Positions 38,795-47,241 of a DNA stretch of 64,000 nt are shown in pieces; the first letter of the stretch is position 1; each line of letters begins with the position of its first letter. The notes under the pieces are model-generated. The model searched no databases, was not told where the DNA came from, and saw only the letters and a list, made by a program, of their open reading frames with translations. The stretch is from Microbulbifer variabilis. GTDB taxonomy: Bacteria; Pseudomonadota; Gammaproteobacteria; Pseudomonadales; Cellvibrionaceae. The translations under genes were made by a program, and so were the position numbers. The stretch lies in the NCBI RefSeq assembly GCF_023716485.1, contig NZ_CP092418.1:3690501-3754500 (forward strand), written 5' to 3'.

Positions 38795-39274
38795 TTAATC
38801 GTGCTGAACGACCTGCACCGCATGGTTGTCACCGAACTGCGCGACAAATCCAAAGAGCCCATCTCCGTTTTGGATGATGTTGGCTGAGTTTCCATTGCCC
38901 ACTTGATTTATTAGAGCAATATTATCTAAACCATTTTGTATAGCGGTAGCTTGGTTATAAGCTCCAGACTGAGAAATTGCCGCATAGTTATATTCCCCAG
39001 CCTGCTGAATTGCTGCTTCATTCGAATAGCCATCCTGAACCAAAAAAACTTGGTTGAACTGCCCAAACTGAGAAACTTCTGCAAAATTGTATTCCCCTGT
39101 CTGAACGACCTCAGCTAACTGACCAGTAATAGACTCATCCCGTTGCAACATGAGATCCAGCTTTCCCTGACCAGAAAACAGCTCATCATGATCATCTAAG
39201 TCACCAGCCCAGACAGAGTTAATACAGGTAAGGAGTAAAAATAAACCACATAGGCTCACTTTGATAACGCCCAC
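38795..39274 (-). CDS. csgB: Curlin minor subunit/nucleator (CsgB)
   Basis: This is a 159-residue protein from GTG 39274, which has AGGAG seven bases upstream; a TTG at 39277 is too close to it. The signal peptide ends near VWAG. About eight half-repeats follow, such as QTGEYNFAEVSQ, QAGEYNYAAISQ and QVGNGNSANIIQ, and the C-terminus ends VQVVQHD. It precedes the larger subunit gene as csgB does in E. coli. The role of nucleator rather than second fibre subunit is inferred from order and size. Confidence 0.87.
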   Translation of the reverse strand: MGVIKVSLCGLFLLLTCINSVWAGDLDDHDELFSGQGKLDLMLQRDESITGQLAEVVQTGEYNFAEVSQFGQFNQVFLVQDGYSNEAAIQQAGEYNYAAISQSGAYNQATAIQNGLDNIALINQVGNGNSANIIQNGDGLFGFVAQFGDNHAVQVVQHD

Positions 39275-39595
39275 CAAAATTCTCCTAAAGGTTAATTAAA
39301 GCGAGAGCAATTCCGCTCATCGAGGACCACTATAGGAATTTAAGCGAAAACAATAAATCAGAAAAAAGAATATTTTTTGGGGCGGGAAAACAATAAATAT
39401 TTAAGACTTTTGTATGAAAGCCTTTCTAGAAAGTTGATTTAATACGAAGATGTAAGATATCGACAAGTAGATTTACTAAATTACACAAACTTACACAAAG
39501 ATTCAACAAGAAAAACCGCCCACACAGGAATGTGAGCAGCCAGCAACCATTGCAAGACAAAGAAATTAGTCAGAATATTTAATAAAAAAATTATT
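39275..39595. other. csgG-csgB intergenic region with terminator and probable csgBA promoter
   Basis: This stretch of about 320 bases is very AT-rich and has no gene. It holds a terminator close to csgG and then roughly 230 bases that should contain the csgBA promoter. I could not single out a CsgD site. Confidence 0.6.
39511..39537 (-). terminator. Rho-independent terminator after csgG
   Basis: GCTCACA pairs with TGTGGGC (one G-T pair) around a six-base loop. On the minus strand the stem is followed by GGTTTTTC, a usable T-run. It separates csgDEFG from csgBA. Confidence 0.7.
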
Positions 39596-40444
39596 CTAAA
39601 GAATTTTCACAGTTGCATCCGCATATTCACTCAGTACAGATGCAGGGAATTCATTGACATCCTGCATTGCCCAAATATTATTCGTCACACCATTGGCAAT
39701 AAGATGAATAACTGCAGATTCAATCGCAGAAAGCACACAAAGTTGAGCCGGATCATTGGTCGTCATTCCAGCCTCAATCTCTAACAAACGTTTATACTCA
39801 ACAAATGTATAAACGTCTCCCTGAACCTGCCTTGATAGAATTTTCTTACTGGTTAAAACGCTATTTAAAACTCTTCCAGTTCTAACATCGACCGCACGCA
39901 AATTCACGGTCACTTCGTCTACTCGATATTGCTCAGAAAGTCCAATACCAAAATAACGCGCACCGGCTCCGCCGGTTTTGATATTGGTATCATAAGCGAC
40001 TATACCGCCCTCCAACATTATATTTGCTGACATCAGGGAGGGGAGCTCAAAGGGTTGGGGAGTTTCTTGCTCTTTGATTGCTGCTCGTATGATTTTTCTT
40101 TCAGTAAGCAGGTTTTGTAGCCCTTCACGCTCAAGAGTAACAAACCAACCTGACTCGTTGAGTACTTGTACGAGCATAGAGGCAGCGCCTTGTGTTACTG
40201 CAGTAGAAAAAGAGCTAGACGGTGCTGGCCTGTACTGGCCAGTTTGATCACTAAATCCATAAACCGCTACTACTATCTTCCCCCTCGGTAAGGGCAAATT
40301 CAAAAGATCTGCATAAGTACTCATTCGATCCGTCAAAGTGGCTTTTTGATGCCCTGGGCCAAACAACGCCTCTCCTGCATTTTGAAAGAAACTACAACCA
40401 CTTAAAATAAAAACCAAAAATATAACTATTATTCTAACCACCAT
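39596..40444 (-). CDS. csgG: Curli secretion channel lipoprotein CsgG
   Basis: This is a 282-residue lipoprotein from ATG 40444, chosen because AGGG lies eight bases upstream and the signal peptide ending ILSGC then starts cleanly; the frame extends to 40465. VVAVYGFSDQTGQYRP, the LEREGLQNLLTERKI segment and ANIMLEGGIVAYDTNIKTGG are characteristic of CsgG. Nine copies form the outer-membrane pore that exports curli subunits, gated by CsgE and extended by CsgF. Confidence 0.95.
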   Translation of the reverse strand: MVVRIIVIFLVFILSGCSFFQNAGEALFGPGHQKATLTDRMSTYADLLNLPLPRGKIVVAVYGFSDQTGQYRPAPSSSFSTAVTQGAASMLVQVLNESGWFVTLEREGLQNLLTERKIIRAAIKEQETPQPFELPSLMSANIMLEGGIVAYDTNIKTGGAGARYFGIGLSEQYRVDEVTVNLRAVDVRTGRVLNSVLTSKKILSRQVQGDVYTFVEYKRLLEIEAGMTTNDPAQLCVLSAIESAVIHLIANGVTNNIWAMQDVNEFPASVLSEYADATVKIL

Positions 40445-40486
40445 CACCACCACCCTAAAGAACAAACAATCAATTGACCAATTAAA

Positions 40487-40888
40487 TCAGTTACCAGGAT
40501 TTAGGCCAACGACTACGATCTCAGAAAGCTCTCCTGTGACAGCATCTGTAATAGTTATAGTTAGGGTACCATCTACATCAAGTATGTTAACGATAAAGTC
40601 ATCGGTTACGAGAGTACCATCATTTCCATCTCCAACATCTGTGAGCAACTGAGACAACAATCTGGATTCTAGTGTATCCGTAAACCTGTCAAGTGAAGAT
40701 GAATCAGAGTATGGTGACTTACCAGCTTTAGGATCTTTTTTACTATTTTGAGCGCTGGCATTATTTAACAAATAATTACCATTTAATGGATTACCTCCGA
40801 AGGATGGATTTACTGGAGTGTAAATAAGCTCTGTCGAATAAGCAGAGACAGAAAAGAAAGATAAAACCAATAAAACATAGAACCTCAC
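40487..40888 (-). CDS. csgF: Curli assembly protein CsgF
   Basis: This 133-residue exported protein has a signal peptide to about VSAYS-TEL. The mature N-terminus YTPVNPSFGGNPLNG inserts into the CsgG pore in known CsgF proteins and is well conserved here. It starts at GTG 40888, with GGAGG seven bases upstream, and overlaps the csgE stop by one base (TAGTG). It anchors the nucleator at the cell surface. Confidence 0.94.
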   Translation of the reverse strand: MRFYVLLVLSFFSVSAYSTELIYTPVNPSFGGNPLNGNYLLNNASAQNSKKDPKAGKSPYSDSSSLDRFTDTLESRLLSQLLTDVGDGNDGTLVTDDFIVNILDVDGTLTITITDAVTGELSEIVVVGLNPGN

Positions 40889-41319
40889 TATAATTCCTCC
40901 CCGGCCAAGTCCAAGTTTTGTGAAAATAACTGCTGCAGCCTTTGCTGTCGTACATTATTATTGATTTGAGCAACAGCTTGCTCAACTATCTGCCCAAAAC
41001 GTCTTCTACCTGGGTAAATAACAGTCCTGAACACCTGCTTATTTTCATAATTTACCCACACAACACTACCCCACCGCGCAGAAGGCCTTTCATACACAGT
41101 CAGGTTATAATCAAAGTCAGTCAAGTTGGATGTAATGTACAGCGATAAAGAGCGTGCGAACTCATGCCCTATGCCGCTTACTGTGTTATCAATCACCAAA
41201 CCGGTAAGGATTGACTCTTCGCTCTGAGCAAACTCTGACTCCTGGGAAATAACTGTACTAGAAATAAACCAAATAGAAAAAAATAGAATTTTTAATTTCA
41301 CAGATTTTGACTCGCCCAA
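40888..41319 (-). CDS. csgE: Curli assembly protein CsgE
   Basis: This 143-residue periplasmic adaptor caps CsgG and guides subunits into it. The family core is clear: GLVIDNTVSGIGHEFARSLS, the YERPSARWGSVVWV block and VIYPGRRRFG. TTG 41319 has GGAGG seven bases upstream and overlaps csgD by 22 bases. GTG 41301 would overlap the csgD stop as GTGA and give a neater signal peptide (MKLKILFFSIWF). Either way the gene is coupled to csgD. Confidence 0.93.
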   Translation of the reverse strand: MGESKSVKLKILFFSIWFISSTVISQESEFAQSEESILTGLVIDNTVSGIGHEFARSLSLYITSNLTDFDYNLTVYERPSARWGSVVWVNYENKQVFRTVIYPGRRRFGQIVEQAVAQINNNVRQQRLQQLFSQNLDLAGEEL

Positions 41320-41981
41320 CTACTTGCCTCCAATCTGTTTTTGCAACCAATCTTTTTATAAACCTTGTATAGGTGACTTTTAACGGTGTGCTCACTGACA
41401 CATAGTACCTCCGCAATATCTGCATTGGTTCTACACTCACAAATAAGCTCCAATATCTGTCTTTCTCTTTGTGTAAGGTTTGCGCTAGAATCCATCCATC
41501 TTTTAGGACGTCTATGCTGCCTTAAAAAGTTATGCAGAACATCTCTAGGGAACCAATATTCCCCCAGGAATATCTTACCTAATCGCTCCATAATAACCCC
41601 GGGCTCACATTTTGCCGGCATCAATCCTAGGACCTTCTCCCAGTGTAAGACAAAGTCAAACTCATTAGGGTCGTCAACATTTAAGAGAATAATGCCAGGC
41701 GAGTTAGTAGAAGCATGAATATCACGTAATAACTGATCAAGATCCGCTTTAAAAAGCCCAACACAGTCGAGCAATAGATAATCAGCCTTAACCCCATCAA
41801 GTGAAAAAGATGGGACTCGCTGAACAATGGAGCATCTGGTTTTAAACTCCTCTTCAATATGCCCTGCAAAAATTGAACTCTGCAAGTTGACTGATGAGGT
41901 TAAGAAGGTAACAGCGGGACCCTTACAAACATGATCCTGCGAAACAACTTTGAGGCGTGCATATTCCTTATGCAAATTCAT
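41298..41981 (-). CDS. csgD: LuxR-family curli regulator CsgD
   Basis: This is a 227-residue regulator from ATG 41981 (GGGGGA upstream); a TTG at 42002 is less likely. The N-terminal receiver-like domain lacks an obvious phospho-acceptor set, as in E. coli CsgD. The C-terminal LuxR helix-turn-helix reads LTQRERQILELICECRTNAD then VSEHTVKSHLYKVYKKIG. It heads csgDEFG and should activate csgBA. The large AT-rich region upstream suits the complex control typical of csgD. Confidence 0.92.
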   Translation of the reverse strand: MNLHKEYARLKVVSQDHVCKGPAVTFLTSSVNLQSSIFAGHIEEEFKTRCSIVQRVPSFSLDGVKADYLLLDCVGLFKADLDQLLRDIHASTNSPGIILLNVDDPNEFDFVLHWEKVLGLMPAKCEPGVIMERLGKIFLGEYWFPRDVLHNFLRQHRRPKRWMDSSANLTQRERQILELICECRTNADIAEVLCVSEHTVKSHLYKVYKKIGCKNRLEASSWASQNL

Positions 41982-42671
41982 CTGGGTTCCCCCAATATGC
42001 AATCTCTTTAAGATTTTATCTAATGACTTCTTACTTTTTTATTATTTTCTATCCACATTCTCGATATTGAGAGCTAAATCTATTCGATCAACCAACACAC
42101 TGCAACAGTAAGTGATACAGATAACAAAAATTCAATCTTAAGTGTGCCAGCGATAATTACAAATGTCATTTTTTCATACAAAGGTATTAAAGACGATTAT
42201 TAAGTAACCAACTAGAAACATCCTTTTGTCTAAACTTAAAAAAATAAAGCGTTTAAAAAACAGTAATAAATTTGCACTAACCCACAAAATTAATGGATTT
42301 ATTTCTGATATCAGCATGAAAAAAAGCATACCTAGAAAAGTTAAAAACCTATAAACGGCACAAAAAGCCAAGTAGCAACAAAAATTAAAATTTAGCTAAT
42401 CAATCACACTAAAATAATAAATACACTCTCTTTCATGAAAGTAATATTATTTTGGATAACCTATCCAAAGAAACCCTATAAATTATACTTATTAAATATT
42501 TTTATAGTGCGTAATAGATTTAATGAGTGCGCAAATAGTAATCAGGGTGGGACTACTTTATGATTTTGTATTGGTACGCTATCACCATGTCTCTTGGTAC
42601 CTGTTTGGTGTTTTGGTACAAGTAGATGAATCAAAGAACATATAACTATGTTAACCATTGAGGCCTTGATC
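41982..42671. other. AT-rich divergent control region between csgD and aidB
   Basis: About 690 bases hold no convincing gene; a 65-codon hydrophobic minus frame at 42174-42371 looks accidental. Strong AT-richness and length recall the E. coli csgD promoter region, which binds many regulators. Near aidB there are three TTGGTAC copies. Confidence 0.6.
42571..42619. repeat. Three direct TTGGTAC repeats upstream of aidB
   Basis: Copies lie at 42571-42577, 42594-42600 and 42613-42619, with start-to-start spacings of 23 and 19 bases, ending about 50 bases before the aidB start. They may be tandem binding half-sites for a regulator. Confidence 0.45.
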
Positions 42672-44336
42672 ATGAGCGATCACCTTCACCCCTCTGCCCA
42701 TGCAACCACTCATACGGTAAAGAATCAGACTTCCCCTCTCTCAGGGCACAACCTGTATGCCGGCGATCAGGCTCTACTCGATTCGGTACACCTTAATGGC
42801 GGACATTGGGCCGAAAATGATCTACAACGCTATGGCGAGGTTTGTGGAAGACCAGAAATGATTGAACGGGGTTATGCTGCCAATGAGTTTAAACCCATAT
42901 TTGAAAGTCATGACCGAATCGGAAACCGTATAGACTTAGTTCGCTATCATCCTTCTTACCATCAACTTATGCAGCTTGCCTTATCAGAAGGACTACACAG
43001 CTCCCCCTGGAGTCATCCTTGTAGCGGTGCCAATGTTGCTCGAGCGGCAAAGAACTATCTGCATTGTCAACTTGAGGCGGGTCATGGGTGCCCAATCACG
43101 ATGACTTTTGCCTCTCTTCCTTCGATAAAATTAAACCCATCAATCGCCAAGGAGTGGATCCCTAAAATTCTTAGCCGGGGCTACGATGGCAGTAATCGCC
43201 CCTACTATGAAAAACACTCTCTGACTATCGGTATGGGTATGACAGAGAAACAAGGTGGGTCAGATGTACGTGCCAACACAACCTGTGCAATCCCCATGGA
43301 TGACGGAACTTATGAGCTACTTGGGCATAAATGGTTTATGTCTGCTCCTATGTGTGACGGTTTTCTAATTCTGGCTCAGGCACCGGGCGGTCTTTCTTGT
43401 TTTTTGGTTCCCCGATGGCGTCCGGATGGAAGTAAAAACCCATTAGAAATCCAAAGGCTCAAAGTGAAATCTGGTAATGTATCCAATGCCTCTTCCGAAG
43501 TGGAGATGCGAGGTGCCTTAGGATGGCTCTTGGGTGAAGAAGGTCGGGGAGTCAATGCAATTATCAAGATGGTCGCGATAACTCGTTTTGATTGTATGGT
43601 CGGTTCCTCTGGGGGCCAACGCCAAGCCGTATTGCAAGCGATATACCATGCATCCCATAGAGAAGCCTTTGGAAAAAAGCTAATTGATCAAGCCCTAATG
43701 CAAAATGTCCTGGCAGACCTGCAATTAGAAGTTGAAGGGTCAGTGGCCTTGACCATGCGCATGGCCCGAGCTATGGATCATGAAGATCAAGAACACGAAC
43801 AAATGCTTCTAAGACTGGGAGCAGCTGTGGGTAAGTATTGGATTTGTAAGCGCAGCCCGCATCATGCCTATGAGGCGATGGAATGCCTCGGTGGAAATGG
43901 TGTTATTGAAAGTTTTATCACTGCACGACTCTACCGCGATGCTCCAATTAATGCCATATGGGAGGGTTCCGGTAATATCCAGGCTCTTGATGTGCTGCGT
44001 GCCATCACAAAAACACCCAATGTCGTAAATCACTGGCTGGATGAGATGGCAACAAGCATTGGTATGGATATCCGCTTCGATAAAGCTATAGATTCACTAA
44101 AAAAAGAGCTTGCTGATTTGGATCAATTTGAATACAGAGCACGCAGTATTATTGATCAAATGGCGATTGCAATGCAGGTTCATCTACTTTTACAGTCAGG
44201 CAACGAATCGATTAGTGATGCATTTATTCAATCAAGACTGGAAACTAGAGGAGCTCATAGCACTGGCAGTCTACCAAAGGGTGTTGACATTGAAACATTA
44301 CTCAGACGCGGCGACCCGCTTACAATTGGTGTTTAA
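42672..44336 (+). CDS. aidB: AidB-like acyl-CoA dehydrogenase family flavoprotein
   Basis: This is a 554-residue protein from ATG 42672, which has GAGG eight bases upstream; ATG 42648 lacks a ribosome site. It has the acyl-CoA dehydrogenase fold with MGMTEKQGGSDVRANTT, HKWFMSAPMCDGFL, REAFGKKLIDQALMQNVLAD and ECLGGNGVIE. The long C-terminal domain and the IWEGSGNIQALDVLRA segment are characteristic of AidB, an alkylation-response flavoprotein thought to bind DNA. Its physiological substrate is unknown. It has no operon partner and converges on the TonB-dependent receptor. Confidence 0.88.
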   Translation: MSDHLHPSAHATTHTVKNQTSPLSGHNLYAGDQALLDSVHLNGGHWAENDLQRYGEVCGRPEMIERGYAANEFKPIFESHDRIGNRIDLVRYHPSYHQLMQLALSEGLHSSPWSHPCSGANVARAAKNYLHCQLEAGHGCPITMTFASLPSIKLNPSIAKEWIPKILSRGYDGSNRPYYEKHSLTIGMGMTEKQGGSDVRANTTCAIPMDDGTYELLGHKWFMSAPMCDGFLILAQAPGGLSCFLVPRWRPDGSKNPLEIQRLKVKSGNVSNASSEVEMRGALGWLLGEEGRGVNAIIKMVAITRFDCMVGSSGGQRQAVLQAIYHASHREAFGKKLIDQALMQNVLADLQLEVEGSVALTMRMARAMDHEDQEHEQMLLRLGAAVGKYWICKRSPHHAYEAMECLGGNGVIESFITARLYRDAPINAIWEGSGNIQALDVLRAITKTPNVVNHWLDEMATSIGMDIRFDKAIDSLKKELADLDQFEYRARSIIDQMAIAMQVHLLLQSGNESISDAFIQSRLETRGAHSTGSLPKGVDIETLLRRGDPLTIGV

Positions 44337-44401
44337 CTGCTTTTGGGAGAAGCAACTCGACGACAACCGAGATGTTTCTCCTGTGCAAGATAAAAGATCA
44401 G

Positions 44402-46987
44402 CTAAAAAAAACTATAACGAAAGCCCAGTTGACCACGAACCCCATAATACTCAACTTGCTTTGGCCTATCTTTATTACCAATATAATAAGTTAAAGGTTC
44501 ATTCGTAAGGTTTAAGGCCTCAGCAAAAATAACTAAATTGTCCCCAATCGTATAATTTGCACTCATATCCAGGCTTGTGTAAGCACCGTAGTACTGGTCT
44601 TCATTTTTATTGCTACCATGCTCTTCAATATACTCCCCCTTATGGTTTTGAGCTAGGCGAATGGAGAAGGTACCATCATCATAATAGATAGAGAGATTAT
44701 GTAATAAATCAGCTTGACGGGAAATCGGCACTACACCATCACGGCCCGGAATACGCATTTCTGAATCCATCATAGTTAAATTTGTCGATAACCCAATATT
44801 TGAAAGAAATCCGGGAAGGAAATCCATTTTTCGCACCAGATTAAATTCCAATCCCCTCAGCCACGCATCTTCACCATTTTCCGGACTATAAATATCGATT
44901 CCTAACACCCCATTGTATTCACCTTCTTTTACATCTTTAAAAATTGGATCTGTAATATCTTTATAAAATAAACCAGCAGATAAAATCCCCGAGTCATCAA
45001 AGTAGTACTCATACATCAAATCCAGATTCCAAGAGTAAGTAGGATCAAGATCTGGATTACCTCCTATAAACTCATTATCGTGCTCGGCATAGTACCCTCC
45101 CGGATTCAGGTCACCAAAGTCCGGCCTGGCAAAGGTTCTGGTCAGCGCGAGCCTGATATTGCTATCCTCTGTGAGCGCATATTTTAGATGTGCCGATGGT
45201 AGAATGGATAAATACTCTTTATCACCATTAAACGGCACCAAATAGCCGTTATTAGCTTCATCGTTAACAAATACCTGGCTTTCCACCTTCGTTTGGGTCT
45301 GAGTGAGTCGTAAACCCATTACAAGAATGGCTCTATCTGAAAGCTCATAATTACCCATACCATAAGCCGATAGGTGCCTCTCTGTTAGCTCAAAATTTCG
45401 CCCAAGAGCCCCTCCATTTTCAACTAGAGCTGATTCTTCGGGAATCAAAATGAATTTATCCCGGTTTTGGTTCCAAAAATTCTCCAATTGAGACATTGAA
45501 GCAACCTGAGAGAATTGGGAGTCATAGTTGATATCCAACTCTGATAGGAAATCATTTCTGCCAGGCTGATCAGACAAGGTAAAGTCAGAGAGAGCTGGGG
45601 CAGGCCCATAGTTTTCCTCATCCCAACTGTAAAATGCATCGGAGAATTCAGACACCCGTTCCTTGTCCCGATATTTCATACCGAACTTTAACTCCAGCTC
45701 ACTGGAAAACTGGGAAGAAAAGTCAAAAGTGGCTATCACTTTATCCTTTTCGTTGACATACACTTTATATAGTTCAACCCAAGATAGGCTGGACTGGCTT
45801 GGGTCCATTACAAAACCATCCGGGAGGTGAGTGGGTATATTTTCTGCTGGGTCAGTACCACCATCGATTTGGTTGTAAGCCAGCCCATCATCATCCAGAC
45901 CAACATAACCTACTTCCGTTTGATCAAAACGCATTACAAAATAAGAGCGATCATCTTTATTGGGTGTATTCCCATAGCGGAATTCATTATCATAGCTGGC
46001 TAAATTCCAATTCAGCTGCTTATCATCACCAAAAAAGTGCTCTCCACCAACTTCAACACCTTGCATACGTGTTATCAAAGTATTGTGGATATGCTGAAGT
46101 TCCATTCTATCTTTATCGAACCGCAACCTGTGCTTGTAATGTGTCTCCTCATCTTCTAATGTCCCATACAAACCACGAGCAAAAATCTTACCTCCTTCTT
46201 CCAATCGGTATTCAGTAGCAAGGTTTAACCCCAGGGTATCTCTGGTTCCGGTATAATCCCGCAGTTCCAATCGATATATTCCCTCCCCTTTACGGCGGGG
46301 CTCGTAGTTATCTGTTGCCCAATCCCTGCTCCAACCAGTTACATTGGCCAAAAATCCCCATTTACCACCTTCACTTCTATCCCCATAAAGAATGCTCATG
46401 GATTTAATATCACCGTCGGCTTTATCCGCATAGCCACCAGATAGGGATATATCCAAAGTGCGTTCTTCAGGGGCTGTACGAGTCACAAAATTAACATTGC
46501 CGCCAATAGAGTCACCTTCCTGATCCGCGGTAACAGACTTAGAGACCTCAATACGTTCAATCAGCTCCGATGGAAAGAAATCAAACGCCGTAGCCCTGCT
46601 GGTAGTTTCCTCTTCTGCAGATGGCAAACGATGACCATTAAGGCTAGAAGAACTCCATTGGGACGGGAGGCCACGCACAGCCACAAACCGTCCTTCCCCC
46701 TGGTCACGCTCGATAGATACGCCTGCGACTCTTTGAACTGCCTCTGCGGCGTTACGATCCGGTAACTTTCCTATACCATCTGCCGATACCACATTAACAA
46801 TCCGGTTGGATTCCCTCTGTAACTCCAGGGAACGTAACTCTGTCTCAAACATTCGTCCAAGCACAACAATCTCTTCTATTTCGCTATCATCCTGGACACT
46901 CTGCTTACTACTTTCTTGTGCATGAGCGTAATTTACTTGTCCCACCAGCAGAGCAATCGTTGCAGGCAATAATTTGACATAAATCAT
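44402..46987 (-). CDS. TonB-dependent outer-membrane receptor (TIGR01782-like)
   Basis: This is an 861-residue receptor. The signal peptide ends near AHA-QES, and EIEEIVVLGR may serve as the TonB box. The plug domain reads LPDRNAAEAVQRVAGVSIER, FVAVRGLPSQWSSSSLNGHR and ERIEVSKSVTADQEGDSIGG, typical of the TonB-Xanth-Caul group that often imports carbohydrates or other large substrates. The beta-barrel ends with the expected terminal Phe. It is divergent from the phosphonate operon, and an operator shared with that operon lies 82 bases before its start. It therefore probably imports a phosphonate-containing compound; that substrate is inference. Confidence 0.93.
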   Translation of the reverse strand: MIYVKLLPATIALLVGQVNYAHAQESSKQSVQDDSEIEEIVVLGRMFETELRSLELQRESNRIVNVVSADGIGKLPDRNAAEAVQRVAGVSIERDQGEGRFVAVRGLPSQWSSSSLNGHRLPSAEEETTSRATAFDFFPSELIERIEVSKSVTADQEGDSIGGNVNFVTRTAPEERTLDISLSGGYADKADGDIKSMSILYGDRSEGGKWGFLANVTGWSRDWATDNYEPRRKGEGIYRLELRDYTGTRDTLGLNLATEYRLEEGGKIFARGLYGTLEDEETHYKHRLRFDKDRMELQHIHNTLITRMQGVEVGGEHFFGDDKQLNWNLASYDNEFRYGNTPNKDDRSYFVMRFDQTEVGYVGLDDDGLAYNQIDGGTDPAENIPTHLPDGFVMDPSQSSLSWVELYKVYVNEKDKVIATFDFSSQFSSELELKFGMKYRDKERVSEFSDAFYSWDEENYGPAPALSDFTLSDQPGRNDFLSELDINYDSQFSQVASMSQLENFWNQNRDKFILIPEESALVENGGALGRNFELTERHLSAYGMGNYELSDRAILVMGLRLTQTQTKVESQVFVNDEANNGYLVPFNGDKEYLSILPSAHLKYALTEDSNIRLALTRTFARPDFGDLNPGGYYAEHDNEFIGGNPDLDPTYSWNLDLMYEYYFDDSGILSAGLFYKDITDPIFKDVKEGEYNGVLGIDIYSPENGEDAWLRGLEFNLVRKMDFLPGFLSNIGLSTNLTMMDSEMRIPGRDGVVPISRQADLLHNLSIYYDDGTFSIRLAQNHKGEYIEEHGSNKNEDQYYGAYTSLDMSANYTIGDNLVIFAEALNLTNEPLTYYIGNKDRPKQVEYYGVRGQLGFRYSFF

Positions 46988-47068
46988 TTTACTTCCCCTG
47001 TATCAATCAAAAAATGATTGGCAAATTTTTATCGACACAAATTAACTTGCTCGATCATCAACATAAAT

Positions 47069-47082
47069 CTGGACTAGACCAG
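47069..47082 (-). promoter_or_regulatory. GntR-type operator before the TonB-dependent receptor
   Basis: CTGGACTAGACCAG is a one-mismatch version of the palindrome CTGGTCTAGACCAG. On the minus strand a -10-like TAGGAT (47084-47089) ends one base before it, so a bound repressor would cover the receptor's transcription start. Confidence 0.7.
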
Positions 47083-47228
47083 AATCCTAAATTGCCGCTA
47101 TGACGTTTGTATAACAGGTGTGTGAATATTCCCTGCGAATATATAAATGAAAAATTTTTACCATCTGGAATGGTTATTGAACTTAAAAAAAGACTGTCAC
47201 AAAAACGCAATCATAAGCACCTAAAATC

Positions 47229-47240
47229 TGGTCTAGACCA
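47229..47240 (+). promoter_or_regulatory. GntR-type operator before the transporter operon
   Basis: TGGTCTAGACCA is a perfect 12-bp palindrome. A -10-like TAAAAT (47222-47227) ends one base upstream. It lies just before ATG 47242, which argues that the transporter starts there or later rather than at the distal codons upstream. Confidence 0.75.
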
Positions 47241-47241
47241 A

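Noticed and set aside
37549..39274. Regular repeats considered as a CRISPR array or satellite DNA
   Set aside because: The regularity is at protein level (curlin half-repeats); the DNA units differ and there are no constant repeats with unique spacers.
42174..42371. 65-codon hydrophobic frame in the csgD upstream region
   Set aside because: Phe/Leu-rich translation is expected by chance in such AT-rich DNA, and there is no ribosome site.
44110..44508. 132-codon plus-strand frame overlapping the ends of aidB and the receptor gene
   Set aside because: It overlaps two well-supported genes in other frames and matches nothing.
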